64,000 nt of DNA from Nocardia alba NBRC 108234 (lineage in GTDB: Bacteria > Actinomycetota > Actinomycetes > Mycobacteriales > Mycobacteriaceae): NCBI RefSeq assembly GCF_001612665.1, contig NZ_BDAX01000002.1, positions 868,001-932,000 on the forward strand. Reading direction: 5' to 3'. The translations under genes were made by a program, and so were the position numbers. Of this stretch, positions 26,169 to 35,449 are shown piece after piece. The first letter of the stretch is position 1, and each line of letters begins with the position of its first letter. The notes below the pieces were generated by a model. The model ran no database searches, had not been told where the DNA came from, and was given only the letters and a program-made list of their open reading frames with translations.

Positions 26169-27304
26169 GCTGCTCCGATCAGCGAGCGGGCGACAACCAC
26201 CCGCATGATTTCGTTGGTGCCCTCGAGAATCTGGTGCACCCGCAGGTCGCGCACGATCTTCTCGAGACCGTATTCGTGCAGGTAGCCGTAGCCGCCGTGC
26301 AGTTGAAGTGCCTTGTTGGCCACCTCGAAGCCGGTGTCGGTGGCGAATCGCTTCGCCATCGCGCACAGCGACACCTTGTCCGGCGCGTCCGCGTCGAGCG
26401 CGGCGGCGGCCCGCCACAGCAGCGTCCGCGCCGCCTCCAGTTCGGTGCCCATATCGGCCAGCTCGAACTGCAACGCCTCGTTGCGCGCCAAGGGTTTTCC
26501 GAAGGCGGAGCGTTCGGTGAGGTAGCGAACCGTCCGGTCGAGCGCGGTCTGCGCCCCGCCGATCGAACAGGCGGCGATATTGAGACGACCGCCGTTGAGG
26601 CCGTTCATCGCGATCGAGAAGCCGTCGCCTTCCGCACCGAGGCGATTGGCCACCGGCACTCGCGCACCGTCGAGGATCACCTGCCGGGTGGGCTGTGCGT
26701 TCCAGCCCATCTTCCGTTCGTTCGGTCCCACCGTCAGACCCGGTGTGTCGGCCGGGACGATCAGCGCCGAGATGCCGCGCGGTCCGGCACCGCCGGTCCG
26801 CACCATCATCACGTACACGTCGTTGGCGCCGGCGCCGGAGATGAACTGCTTGGCGCCGGACAGGACGTAGTCCTCGCCGTCGCGAACGGCCTTGGTACTC
26901 AAGGCCGCCGCGTCGGACCCCACACCCGGTTCGGTGAGCGCGTAACTGCCGAGCAGCTCCATCGCGGCCATCCCCGGCACCCAGTGCTGACGCTGGGCCT
27001 CGGTGCCGTAGGCATCGATCATCCAGGTCGCCATGTTGTGGATCGAGATGTAGGCCGCCACCGAGGGGCACCCGGTCGAGAGCTGTTCGAAGATCCGCAC
27101 CGCGTCGAGCCTGCGCAGTTCGGAGCCGCCGACATCGGCGCGCACCGAGATGCCGCCGAGCCCCAGTGGGCCCGCCTTGTGTAGCACGTCGACCGGAAAG
27201 TGTTTGCGCTCATCCCAATCCAGCGCGTTGGGCGCCAAGAACTCGTCGGCGAACTGGCGCGCGGTCTCGCCGATCGCGCGCTCGTCCGCATCGAGGGTGA
27301 ACAT
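26165..27304 (-). CDS. Acyl-CoA dehydrogenase, isobutyryl-CoA dehydrogenase-like
   Basis: 379 residues. The family blocks SYALTEPGVGSDAAAL, TRQVILDGARVP, LQLHGGYGYLHEYGLEKIVRDLRVHQILEGTNEIMR are all present; the Glu of LEGTNE is the catalytic base in the family. It starts 7 bases after mmsA and is followed by the hydrolase with an ATGA overlap. In this context the substrate is most likely isobutyryl-CoA, converted to methacrylyl-CoA with electrons passed to ETF. A dedicated enoyl-CoA hydratase for the next step is not in the operon. Confidence 0.92.
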   Translation of the reverse strand: MFTLDADERAIGETARQFADEFLAPNALDWDERKHFPVDVLHKAGPLGLGGISVRADVGGSELRRLDAVRIFEQLSTGCPSVAAYISIHNMATWMIDAYGTEAQRQHWVPGMAAMELLGSYALTEPGVGSDAAALSTKAVRDGEDYVLSGAKQFISGAGANDVYVMMVRTGGAGPRGISALIVPADTPGLTVGPNERKMGWNAQPTRQVILDGARVPVANRLGAEGDGFSIAMNGLNGGRLNIAACSIGGAQTALDRTVRYLTERSAFGKPLARNEALQFELADMGTELEAARTLLWRAAAALDADAPDKVSLCAMAKRFATDTGFEVANKALQLHGGYGYLHEYGLEKIVRDLRVHQILEGTNEIMRVVVARSLIGAA

Positions 27305-27311
27305 CGCCGCC

Positions 27312-28811
27312 TCAGTCCATCGTCGGGATGACGAACGCGTTGGACTCCTTGAGCCCGGAGGGCCAACGCTGGGTCACCGTCTTGGTCTTGGTGTAGAACC
27401 GGATCGAATCCGGGCCGTGCTGGTTGAGATCGCCGAAGCCGGAGCCCTTCCAGCCACCGAAGGTGAAGTAGGCGATCGGCACCGGGATCGGCACATTGAC
27501 CCCGACCATGCCGACCTGCACGCGCGCGGAGAAGTCACGGGCGGTGTCACCGTCGCGGGTGAAGATCGCGACACCGTTGCCGTATTCGTGCTCGTCGACC
27601 AGCCGCAGCGCCTCCTCGAAGTCGCCCGCGCGCACCACCGTCAGCACGGGGCCGAAGATTTCCTCTTGGTAGATCCGCATATCGGCGGTGACATTGTCGA
27701 ACAGGCTCGCGCCGACGAAGAAACCGTTCTCGGCGCCGTCGACGGTCAGCCCGCGCCCGTCGACCACCAGCTGCGCGCCCTCGTCCACGCCGATCTGGAC
27801 GTAGTCGTTGACCCGGTTCACCCCGTCGAGCCCGACCAGCGGCCCGAAGTCGGCGCCCGCGTCGTCGGAGCGGCCGACATTGAGCTTGTGCACCCGCTCG
27901 GTGAGCTTCTCGACCAGCCGATCGGCGGTCTCGGCGCCCACCGGCACGGCCACCGACAGCGCCATACAACGCTCGCCCGCGGACCCGTAGGCCGCGCCGA
28001 TGAGCTGATCGGCGACGTCGTCGAGGTCGGCGTCGGGCATCACGACCGCGTGGTTCTTCGCCCCGCCGAAGCACTGAGCGCGCTTGCCGTTGGCGGTCGC
28101 GGTCTCGTAGATGTACTGGGCGATCGGGGTCGAGCCGACGAAGCCGACGGCCTTGATCCGCTTGGCGGTCAGGATCGTGTCGACGGCTTCCTTGCCGCCG
28201 TTGACCACATTGAACACACCCGGCGGCAGGCCGGCCTCGAGGAACAGCTCGGCCAGGCGCAGCGGCACCGACGGATCGCGTTCGGAGGGCTTGAGCACGA
28301 AGGCGTTACCGCAGGCCAGCGCCGGTCCGGCCTTCCACAGCGGGATCATCGCCGGGAAGTTGAACGGGGTGATGCCCGCGACGACGCCCAGCGGCTGACG
28401 CATCGAGTACACGTCGATGCCGGTGCCCGCGCTGTCGCTGTACTCGCCCTTGAGCAGGTGCGGAATGCCGATGGCGAACTCGATGACCTCGAGGCCGCGC
28501 TGGATGTCGCCCCTGGCGTCGGCGATGGTCTTGCCGTGCTCGGACGAGAGCAGCGCCGCGAGGCTGTCCATCTCGTCGTTCACCAGGTTCACGAACTTCA
28601 TCAGCACGCGGGCGCGCTTCTGCGGGTTGAACGCCGCCCAGACCGGCTGCGCCGCGGCCGCGTTGTCGATCACCGCGGTGACCTCGGCGGTGTTCGCCAG
28701 CGGAACTCGCGCCTGCACCTGCCCCAGGTTCGGATCGAAGACGTCGCCGAAGGCGCCGGAAGTGCCGGTGACGTGCTTGCCGCCGATGAAGTGCGTGAGT
28801 TCGCGAACCAT
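27312..28811 (-). CDS. mmsA: Methylmalonate-semialdehyde dehydrogenase (CoA-acylating)
   Basis: 499 residues. Aldehyde-dehydrogenase fold with family markers: ITPFNFPAMIPLW, GFVGSTPIAQYIYETA, the catalytic Cys in GSAGERCMALSVAVPVG and PVPIAYFTFGGWKGSGFGD. The ERCMA context and length are those of MmsA, which converts methylmalonate semialdehyde to propionyl-CoA, the last step of valine catabolism. It is first in a four- or five-gene operon with mmsB last but one. Palindromes about 50-80 bases upstream may bind the operon's regulator. Confidence 0.95.
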   Translation of the reverse strand: MVRELTHFIGGKHVTGTSGAFGDVFDPNLGQVQARVPLANTAEVTAVIDNAAAAQPVWAAFNPQKRARVLMKFVNLVNDEMDSLAALLSSEHGKTIADARGDIQRGLEVIEFAIGIPHLLKGEYSDSAGTGIDVYSMRQPLGVVAGITPFNFPAMIPLWKAGPALACGNAFVLKPSERDPSVPLRLAELFLEAGLPPGVFNVVNGGKEAVDTILTAKRIKAVGFVGSTPIAQYIYETATANGKRAQCFGGAKNHAVVMPDADLDDVADQLIGAAYGSAGERCMALSVAVPVGAETADRLVEKLTERVHKLNVGRSDDAGADFGPLVGLDGVNRVNDYVQIGVDEGAQLVVDGRGLTVDGAENGFFVGASLFDNVTADMRIYQEEIFGPVLTVVRAGDFEEALRLVDEHEYGNGVAIFTRDGDTARDFSARVQVGMVGVNVPIPVPIAYFTFGGWKGSGFGDLNQHGPDSIRFYTKTKTVTQRWPSGLKESNAFVIPTMD

Positions 28812-28862
28812 GCCAGTCCTACTCCGTTGATGTCGGTCGCGCGGTGCGCGCGGTTAGAGGGT

Positions 28863-28891
28863 ATCCAATAGTTGGATGTCCAAGTAATTGG
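28863..28891. promoter_or_regulatory. Tandem palindromes upstream of mmsA
   Basis: ATCCAATAGTTGGAT (28863-28877) is a perfect 6-base inverted repeat around TAG; CCAAGTAATTGG (28880-28891) is a second, CCAA/TTGG, palindrome. They lie 52-80 bases upstream of mmsA, where promoter elements are expected. They also lie beyond the 3' end of the TetR gene at 28998. They are likely operators for the valine operon. Confidence 0.5.
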
Positions 28892-28997
28892 TACCTTCAC
28901 AGCTCGGCGGGTATTTGTCAATGCCGGACCGAATCTATTGACAAAACGCCAACAGGACGTCAACAGACCATGAAGACGGCTACGCGGTTGCCCGCAC

Positions 28998-29615
28998 CTA
29001 CACCCCGGCGACCAGAATCGGCACCACGTAGGTGCGGGCGAACGACGCCAAGGCCTGCTCCGAATCGGTGTCGATGGTGCCGACCGGCTGCAGGATCAGC
29101 GAGTGCACCACCCGGCAGACCACCTCGACCCGGGCGCCCAGATCGGGAATGTCGGGAAACCGGCCGTCCTCGAGCACCTTTCGCAGGATCTCGGTGGACG
29201 CCGTGACAGAGAGCAGGAAGAACGACGCGCCGTCGACGGTCAACTGCGGCAGCAGGCGGTCGGCCTCCAGAGTGAGCAACCGCTCGACCAGCGGGTGCGC
29301 CCGCCACCGGGTGATCACGGTGGTGAACACGTCGACCACGATGTCGTCGAAAACGTCGTGCCGCGCCGGGATCTCGCTCAGGTCGACGAGCAGCCTGCGC
29401 ACTTCCCGCTCGAAGGCCGCGCTCACCACATCGTCGCGCGAGCCGATCCGCCGGTAGACGGTGGCGCGGTCGACGTCCGCCGCCCTCGCGATGTCCTCGA
29501 TGGTCGTCTTTCGCACACCCACCCGTTCGAACTGCACCAGGGCGGCGTCGAGAATTCGTTCTTCGACGGAGTCGGCGGTGGGCGGATTTTCCGAGGTCGC
29601 GGCGGCAGAGAGCAC
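28998..29615 (-). CDS. TetR family regulator of the 29.7-38.2 kb oxidation operon
   Basis: 205 residues from GTG 29615. The HTH region VEERILDAALVQFERVGVRKTTIEDIARAADVDRATVYRRIGSRDDVV is typical TetR. It diverges from the seven-gene operon starting at 29715, with only 99 bases between, so it is the obvious candidate regulator of that operon. The C-terminal domain is Leu/Arg-rich with no recognisable ligand signature. Confidence 0.9.
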   Translation of the reverse strand: MLSAAATSENPPTADSVEERILDAALVQFERVGVRKTTIEDIARAADVDRATVYRRIGSRDDVVSAAFEREVRRLLVDLSEIPARHDVFDDIVVDVFTTVITRWRAHPLVERLLTLEADRLLPQLTVDGASFFLLSVTASTEILRKVLEDGRFPDIPDLGARVEVVCRVVHSLILQPVGTIDTDSEQALASFARTYVVPILVAGV

Positions 29616-29674
29616 GCCTCGACGGTAGCAGGCGCGGCGGGTGCCGAGCACAATCGTCGATCGAATTCGGCTGC

Positions 29675-29688
29675 AACATTGCGATGTT
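29675..29688. promoter_or_regulatory. Inverted repeat in the divergent TetR/operon promoter
   Basis: AACATTGCGATGTT has perfect 5-base arms with a 4-base centre, 27 bases upstream of the PF10118 gene start. It is a plausible operator for the divergent TetR. Confidence 0.4.
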
Positions 29689-29714
29689 ATTTGTCGCACT
29701 GTACGGTCGGTCAC

Positions 29715-30596
29715 ATGGCTGATAACGGTGCAACGGCGCGCTCCTATCAGGAACAAGCGCACGCAATTCACGCACGGGACGTGCACTTCGACTTCTCGTC
29801 GGTGCCCATGCACTACATCCCGGACGAAGTACTCGCGACACATGTCACCAATGTGATGCATCTCGTGCTTCCCGAGGGCGAACGGGCGATGGCCACCTGC
29901 CTCGCCGAGGCTCTGCCCTACATCGAGGACGAGCGGCTGCGGGAGGAGGTCACCGGGTTCATCGGCCAGGAATCGATGCATGCCGCCAGCCACGAAGGCG
30001 CACGGCGGCACCTGCAGTCGATCGGACTCGATGTCGAGTCCTATGTCGACAAGATCGCCTGGATGGTCGACCGGCTCCTCGGCGACCAGGGACTCACCGG
30101 GCGGGCCAAGGAAGAGTGGCTCAAGGAACGTCTCGGCCTGTTCGCCGGGATGGAACACTTCACCGCCGTCATCGGCGAATGGCTGCTGGAATCCGATGTG
30201 CTGGCCGAGCTCGGGATGGACCCGACCATGCTCGACCTGGTGCGCTGGCACGGCGCCGAGGAGGTCGAGCACCGCAGCGTGGTGTTCGACGCCTACATGC
30301 ACGTCGACGGCGGGTACGCCCGACGGCTGCGCACCGGGCTGCTCGCCAGCGGCACCCTGCTGCCGCTGTTCATCATCTCGACCGCGTACCTGTATCGCCA
30401 GGATCCGAGCAAGGACAAGGGTCGCTCCTGGGCCAGACAGTTCGTCAGCGCGACCGTGCGCGGGGTGATCCCGAGTTTCACCACTTTCGTCACCGAGATG
30501 CCGCGCTACCTGCGCCCGGGTTTCCATCCCTCCCAGCTGGGTTCGATGGACAACGCCCTGCGGTACCTGGCGCATTCGCCGGCGGCTCGCGCGTGA
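29715..30596 (+). CDS. PF10118 predicted diiron protein, second copy
   Basis: 293 residues, start ATG 29715. It is a clear paralogue of the 888-1787 protein: LPEGER, FIGQESMHA, GMEHFTAVIGEWLL and WHGAEEVEHRSVVFD are shared. Candidate ligands are Glu54/56, E86xxH89, Glu147 and E183xxH186, the spacing expected for a ferritin-like four-helix diiron bundle. A hydrophobic stretch at about 208-226 could dip into the membrane. The stop overlaps the GTG of a PDR-type reductase. As first gene of the operon it most plausibly supplies the initial oxygenation; that is inference, and the database name (hydrolase) does not say so. Confidence 0.86.
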   Translation: MADNGATARSYQEQAHAIHARDVHFDFSSVPMHYIPDEVLATHVTNVMHLVLPEGERAMATCLAEALPYIEDERLREEVTGFIGQESMHAASHEGARRHLQSIGLDVESYVDKIAWMVDRLLGDQGLTGRAKEEWLKERLGLFAGMEHFTAVIGEWLLESDVLAELGMDPTMLDLVRWHGAEEVEHRSVVFDAYMHVDGGYARRLRTGLLASGTLLPLFIISTAYLYRQDPSKDKGRSWARQFVSATVRGVIPSFTTFVTEMPRYLRPGFHPSQLGSMDNALRYLAHSPAARA

Positions 30597-31624
30597 ACCA
30601 TCCCGCGGGTGTCGCGACACCGAGTCTGCGGGCCATCGGTGCCGCCGTCGACATCTACAAGAAGGTCTTCACCCAGCCCGCGTTGTCGCCGCCACATCCG
30701 CTGCGGCACAACGGCTTCGACTTCGACGTCCGGGTGGAGTCGGTGCACGCCGAGGCCACCGACGTGGTGAGCCTGACCCTGGCCGGCACCGAAGGCGGAT
30801 ATCTGCCGTCGTGGCGGCCCGGATGCCACATCGACGTATTCCTCGCCTCGGGTCGCCAGCGCCAGTACTCGCTGTGCGGCGATCCGCGCGACCGGCACCG
30901 CTACCGGATCGCGGTGCGCCGCATAGCCGACGGCGGCGGCGGATCCCAGGAGATGCACACGCTGCGCGCGGGTGATGTGCTGCGCATCCGCGGACCACGC
31001 AACGCCTTCACCTTCGTCGAGACCGCGCCGTCGTATCTGTTCATCGCCGCGGGCATCGGGATCACCCCGATCCTGCCGATGGCGCGCGCGGCCGGTTCGC
31101 GCGGACGACTTGTCTACCTGGGTCGATCGCGTGACACCATGCCGTTCCTCACCGAGCTCCCCCCGGGTGCCGAGGTGCGTCCCGACGACGAGTTCGGTAC
31201 CCCCGACCTGCCCGCGCTGCTCGCCACCGCCGCTCCCGGCGCCGCGGTCTACGTGTGCGGTCCGTCCCCGGTGCTCGACGCGGCCCAGCGCACCCTGTTC
31301 GCGATCGATCCCACCGCCTCGCTGCACACCGAGCGGTTCTCGGCGCGGCCGGTGACCGACGGCGAGGAATTCGACATCATTCTCGCGCGCAGCGGGGAAA
31401 CCGTGCGCGTCGACAGCACCGAGACCGCGCTCGACGCGATCCGCCGGGTGCGACCCGATGTCGTCTACTCCTGCCGACAGGGGTTCTGCGGCAGCTGCAA
31501 GACCACAGTCCTGGCGGGCGCCATCGATCATCGCGATCGGCTGCTTCCCCCCGGCGAGCGCGCCGATCACCTCCTCACCTGCGTGTCCCGCTCCGCCGGT
31601 GGCGCACTCACGCTGGACCTCTGA
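30593..31624 (+). CDS. PDR/VanB-type ferredoxin-NAD(P)H oxidoreductase, second copy
   Basis: 343 residues from GTG overlapping the previous stop (GTGA). Flavin domain (RQYSLCGDP, IRGPRNAFTF), NAD domain (FIAAGIGITPILPMARA, YVCGPSPVLDAA) and C-terminal [2Fe-2S] domain with CX4CX2C in YSCRQGFCGSC and the distal Cys in LLTCVSR. It is closely related to the 1784-2890 protein. The partner oxygenase is most likely the PF10118 protein encoded immediately upstream; the flavoprotein monooxygenase downstream uses NADPH directly and would not need it. Confidence 0.93.
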   Translation: MNHPAGVATPSLRAIGAAVDIYKKVFTQPALSPPHPLRHNGFDFDVRVESVHAEATDVVSLTLAGTEGGYLPSWRPGCHIDVFLASGRQRQYSLCGDPRDRHRYRIAVRRIADGGGGSQEMHTLRAGDVLRIRGPRNAFTFVETAPSYLFIAAGIGITPILPMARAAGSRGRLVYLGRSRDTMPFLTELPPGAEVRPDDEFGTPDLPALLATAAPGAAVYVCGPSPVLDAAQRTLFAIDPTASLHTERFSARPVTDGEEFDIILARSGETVRVDSTETALDAIRRVRPDVVYSCRQGFCGSCKTTVLAGAIDHRDRLLPPGERADHLLTCVSRSAGGALTLDL

Positions 31625-31644
31625 CCTCGAAAGGCACGGTCCCC

Positions 31645-33117
31645 TTGACCACCTCACTCAGCTTCGACGTCCACAGCCCCGCGACCGGCGCTCTGGTCGG
31701 TTCCTATCCCAGCCACGACGAGAGCGCCGTCGAGGCCGCCGTCGACCGGGCCCACGGTGCCGCGACCTGGTGGCGCACGGTGGGTTTCGACGAACGCGCT
31801 CGTCGTCTCGATCGCTGGCGCGCCGAGATCACCCGAGGCCGTGACGAACTCGCTCGCATCATGAGCGAGGAGATGGGCAAGCCGCGTTCGGACGCCGCCC
31901 TCGAGATCGTGATGGCGCTCGAACACCTGAAATGGGCCGCGCGCAATGCGAAAGACGTGCTCGGCCCGCGATCGGTCACCCCCAGCCTGTTGACGGTGAA
32001 CCAGGCCTGCCGGGTCGAATACCGCCCCTTCGGTGTGGTCGGTGTGATCGGCCCGTGGAACTACCCGGTGTTCACTCCCCTCGGCTCGATCTCGTTCGCC
32101 CTGGCCGCGGGCAATACCGTGGTGTTCAAACCCAGCGAGTACACCCCGGGGGTGGGGGTCTGGCTCGCCGAGGCGTTCGCCCGCGCGGTCCCCGAACAGC
32201 CGGTGTTGCAGGTGATCACCGGCGGCGGCGAGACCGGCGCGGCGCTGTGCCGCAGCCGGGTCGGCAAGATCGGGTTCACCGGTTCCACCGAGACCGGCAA
32301 GCGCGTGATGGCGGCGTGCGCGCAGCGGCTCACGCCGGTGCTCATGGAATGCGGCGGCAAGGACGCGCTCATCGTCGACGCCGACGCCGACCTCGCCGCC
32401 GCGGCCGACGCCGCGCTGTGGGGCGGCATGGCCAATGCCGGACAGACCTGCCTCGGGGTGGAACGGGTATACGTCCACACCGACGTCTACGACAAGTTCC
32501 TCACCGAACTGCTCGACCAGGCCCGCGACCTGCGGGCCGGGACGGGCACGGCGAAGATCGGGCCGATCACCATGCCGAAGCAGTTGGCCGTGATCCACCG
32601 CCACATCGAGGACGCCATCGCGCGCGGCGGCCGGGCCCTGCTGGGCGGGCCCGAGGCCATCGACGGCCAGTTCGTGCAGCCGACAATCCTGGTCGACGTC
32701 CCACACGACGCCGCGGCCGTCGTCGAGGAGACCTTCGGTCCGACCCTGGTCGTCACCAGGGTCGCCTCCATGGACGAGGCGATCGAGCGGGTCAACGACT
32801 CCGAGTACGGCCTCGGCGCCACCGTGTTCGCCCGCCGCGACGGCGACGCCATCGCCGACCGGATCGAGTCGGGCGCCACCTCGATCAACGCGTTCGTCGC
32901 GCACGCCACCATTCCCGCGCTGCCGCTGGGCGGGGTCGGCGCCTCCGGCTTCGGCCGCGTGCACGGACCCGATGGTCTGCGCGAATTCACCTACGCCAAA
33001 GCGACTACGCGGCAACGCTTCTCCTCGCCGCTGGCGCTCACGACATTCACCCGCAGCGCGGGGATCGACACCGTAGTCGATCGCCTGGTATCGGTGCTGC
33101 ACGGAAGGATCGGCTGA
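31645..33117 (+). CDS. Aldehyde dehydrogenase (succinate-semialdehyde-type)
   Basis: 490 residues from TTG 31645 (AAAGG site about 11 bases upstream; no ATG or GTG nearby fits). VIGPWNYPVFTPL, FTGSTETGKRVM, MECGGKDALIV with the catalytic Glu, and the Cys in ANAGQTCLGVERVYV are the NAD(P)-dependent aldehyde-dehydrogenase signatures. It should oxidise an aldehyde to the acid. In the operon it fits after release of an alcohol or aldehyde, before CoA activation. The specific substrate is not predictable. Confidence 0.92.
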   Translation: MTTSLSFDVHSPATGALVGSYPSHDESAVEAAVDRAHGAATWWRTVGFDERARRLDRWRAEITRGRDELARIMSEEMGKPRSDAALEIVMALEHLKWAARNAKDVLGPRSVTPSLLTVNQACRVEYRPFGVVGVIGPWNYPVFTPLGSISFALAAGNTVVFKPSEYTPGVGVWLAEAFARAVPEQPVLQVITGGGETGAALCRSRVGKIGFTGSTETGKRVMAACAQRLTPVLMECGGKDALIVDADADLAAAADAALWGGMANAGQTCLGVERVYVHTDVYDKFLTELLDQARDLRAGTGTAKIGPITMPKQLAVIHRHIEDAIARGGRALLGGPEAIDGQFVQPTILVDVPHDAAAVVEETFGPTLVVTRVASMDEAIERVNDSEYGLGATVFARRDGDAIADRIESGATSINAFVAHATIPALPLGGVGASGFGRVHGPDGLREFTYAKATTRQRFSSPLALTTFTRSAGIDTVVDRLVSVLHGRIG

Positions 33118-33119
33118 CC

Positions 33120-34577
33120 ATGCCCGCAGAACATACGCACATCGTCGTGCTCGGCGCCGGATTCGGTGGGATCGGGCTGACGATCAAACTCCGCGAAGCC
33201 GGCTTCGACGACATCGTCGTGCTGGAACGCGCCGGTGACGTGGGCGGTACCTGGCAGGCCAACACCTACCCCGGCTGCGCCTGCGATGTCCCCTCCCAGC
33301 TCTACAGCTACTCCTTCGCGCCCAATCCGGAGTGGTCGCGCACCTACGGCAAGCAGCCCGAGATCCTCGAGTACCTGCGCACTGTGGCCGAGTCCAGCGA
33401 TGTCACCCGCCACATCCGGCTCGACACCGAGATGCTCGCCGCGCACTGGGACGACGAGGCGTCACTGTGGCGGATCGAGACCTCGCGCGGTGAGCTCACC
33501 GCGGACTATTTCCTCTCCGCCGCCGGCATCTTCGCCGAGGCGAAGTACCCCTCCTTGCCCGGGCTGGAGACCTTCGAGGGCACGGCCTTCCATTCCCTGC
33601 ACTGGGACCACGACCACGACCTGACCGGCAAGCGCGTCGCGGTGATCGGCACCGGAGCCTCCGCGGTCCAGTTCGTGCCGGAGATCCAGCCGAAGGTCGC
33701 CGCGCTGACGGTGTTCCAGCGGTCGGCGCCGTGGATCGTGCCACGGATGGACCGGCAGACGCTCGGGCTCGAGCGTCTGCTGCTCCGGCAGATCCCGTTG
33801 GCGCAGAAGGCCGTTCGTGGCACCTGGTATTCGTTGATCGAGGGCTTCGGGCTGGTCGGGTTCGTCGACAACCGGTTCCGTCATCCCTTCGAGCTGCTGG
33901 GCCGAATCCAGTTGCGCCGCCAGATCCGCGACCCGAAACTGCGGGCCAAGGTGACGCCGGACTACATGATCGGCTGCAAGCGCGCCATCTTCTCCGATGC
34001 CTACCTGCCCGCCCTCGACCAGGACAATGTCGACGTCGTCACCGACGGCGTCGCCGAGGTGCGCGCACGCTCCATCGTCACCCGCGCCGGAGTCGAGATT
34101 CCCGTGGACACCATCATCTACGGCACCGGATTCACCTCCACACCGAGCGTGTTCGATCGCATCGTCGGCCATGACGGGCGCTCGATCGCCCAGCTCTTCC
34201 GTGAGCGGCCACAGACCTACCTCGGTGCCGCGGTGTCCGGGTTCCCGAACTTCTTCTGCACCCTCGGCCCGTTCGGTGCGGCGGGCAACCAGTCGGCGGT
34301 CTTCATGATCGAGTCGCAGATCGCCTACATCGTCGACGCGCTGAGCACGCTGCGCGCCCGCGGTGAGACCCGCATCGAGGTCCGCGCACAGGTACAGCGC
34401 GACTTCGTCGAGGAGATGGGCAAGCGCAGCGCCGAGACCGTGTGGCTCACCGGCGGCTGCGAGAGCTACTACACCACCGCCGAGGGTGGCAACGCCGGGC
34501 TGTATCCGAACTGGAGTTTCGAATACCGCCGCCGCACCAGACGATTCGACATCGAGTCCTACGAGGTGTCGGCATGA
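33120..34577 (+). CDS. Flavin-containing (Baeyer-Villiger-type) monooxygenase, MymA-like
   Basis: 485 residues from ATG 33120, two bases after the preceding stop. It has the FAD motif VLGAGFGGIGL, the GDVGGTWQANTYPGCACDVPS signature of class B monooxygenases, the Baeyer-Villiger fingerprint FEGTAFHSLHW (FxGxxxHxxxW) and the NADPH motif VIGTGASAVQ. It should insert one oxygen atom into a ketone or oxidise a heteroatom. Close mycobacterial relatives such as MymA occur in an operon with LipR, an SDR and FadD13, much like this operon. Its stop overlaps the SDR start by ATGA. Confidence 0.92.
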   Translation: MPAEHTHIVVLGAGFGGIGLTIKLREAGFDDIVVLERAGDVGGTWQANTYPGCACDVPSQLYSYSFAPNPEWSRTYGKQPEILEYLRTVAESSDVTRHIRLDTEMLAAHWDDEASLWRIETSRGELTADYFLSAAGIFAEAKYPSLPGLETFEGTAFHSLHWDHDHDLTGKRVAVIGTGASAVQFVPEIQPKVAALTVFQRSAPWIVPRMDRQTLGLERLLLRQIPLAQKAVRGTWYSLIEGFGLVGFVDNRFRHPFELLGRIQLRRQIRDPKLRAKVTPDYMIGCKRAIFSDAYLPALDQDNVDVVTDGVAEVRARSIVTRAGVEIPVDTIIYGTGFTSTPSVFDRIVGHDGRSIAQLFRERPQTYLGAAVSGFPNFFCTLGPFGAAGNQSAVFMIESQIAYIVDALSTLRARGETRIEVRAQVQRDFVEEMGKRSAETVWLTGGCESYYTTAEGGNAGLYPNWSFEYRRRTRRFDIESYEVSA

Positions 34578-35449
34578 TTCGCCTGCCAGATCTCTCGCCG
34601 ACCACCTGGTTCTCGCAGCCCTACGATGTCGCGGGCAAGGTCGTGGTGGTCACCGGCGCCGCCCAGGGCATCGGTCGCGAACTCGCCGGGATCCTGTCCC
34701 ACCGTGGCGCGCGGGTCGTCGTGATCGATATCGAAGAGGCCGCGGCCCGCCGAACCGGCGACGAATTGGGCTCGGACGCCCACGGCATCGGCGCCGACGT
34801 CGCCGACCGCGCGCAGATGGCGGCGGCGATCGACGAGGTGGTGCGGCGATACGGCAGGCTCGACGTGGTGGTCGCCAACGCCGGCGTGACGCCCGTACCC
34901 GCCACCGTGCGCACGATGGACCCGGCGGACTTCGACCGGGTGATCGGGATCAACCTCACCGGTGTGTTCAACACCGTGCACCCGGCGCTGGACCACATCG
35001 TGTCCGCGCGCGGACATGTGGTGGTGGTGTCGTCGTGTGCGGCGTTCGCACCGGGCATGGGCGGTTCGCCGTACATGGTGAGCAAGGCCGCGGTCGAACA
35101 GCTCGGGCGGGCACTGCGCGTGGAACTCGCCGCGAGCGGGGCCAGCGCGGGTGTGGCGTACTTCGGCATCGTCGACACCGCGATGACCCACGACATGCTC
35201 GACTCCGACGACCTGGGCACCCAGCTCGACGCGATGCTGCCGTGGCCGCTCAATGTGCGGATCACCGCCGAGTACGCCGCCCGCACCATCGCCGACGGCA
35301 TCGCCCGCCGCGCACCGCGCACGATCGCGCCGAGCGGATGGGAGCCCTACGCGCTGTTGCGCGGGGCGATCAACGTCGTGCTCGATCACCAGCTCGCCGC
35401 CGACTCCACGGTGCACGCCCTGATCCGGGCGATCGAGCAGCGCCGGTGA
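34574..35449 (+). CDS. Short-chain dehydrogenase/reductase (SadH-like)
   Basis: 291 residues, ATGA overlap upstream. Rossmann motif VVVTGAAQGIGREL, NAG in VVANAGVTP, catalytic Ser in VVVSSCAAF and YMVSKAAV with the YxxxK pair. The C-terminus is long, with the RRAPRTIAPSG motif typical of SadH-like dehydrogenases next to FMO genes. It could oxidise the hydroxylated substrate to the ketone used by the monooxygenase. It is coupled through GTGA to the downstream hydrolase. Confidence 0.92.
   Translation: MIRLPDLSPTTWFSQPYDVAGKVVVVTGAAQGIGRELAGILSHRGARVVVIDIEEAAARRTGDELGSDAHGIGADVADRAQMAAAIDEVVRRYGRLDVVVANAGVTPVPATVRTMDPADFDRVIGINLTGVFNTVHPALDHIVSARGHVVVVSSCAAFAPGMGGSPYMVSKAAVEQLGRALRVELAASGASAGVAYFGIVDTAMTHDMLDSDDLGTQLDAMLPWPLNVRITAEYAARTIADGIARRAPRTIAPSGWEPYALLRGAINVVLDHQLAADSTVHALIRAIEQRR

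Noticed and set aside
25098..27071. 657-codon minus-strand frame spanning two genes as one fused protein
   Set aside because: The N-terminal 300 codons are an out-of-frame shadow of the acyl-CoA dehydrogenase; the real hydrolase starts at ATG 26168 with an ATGA overlap.
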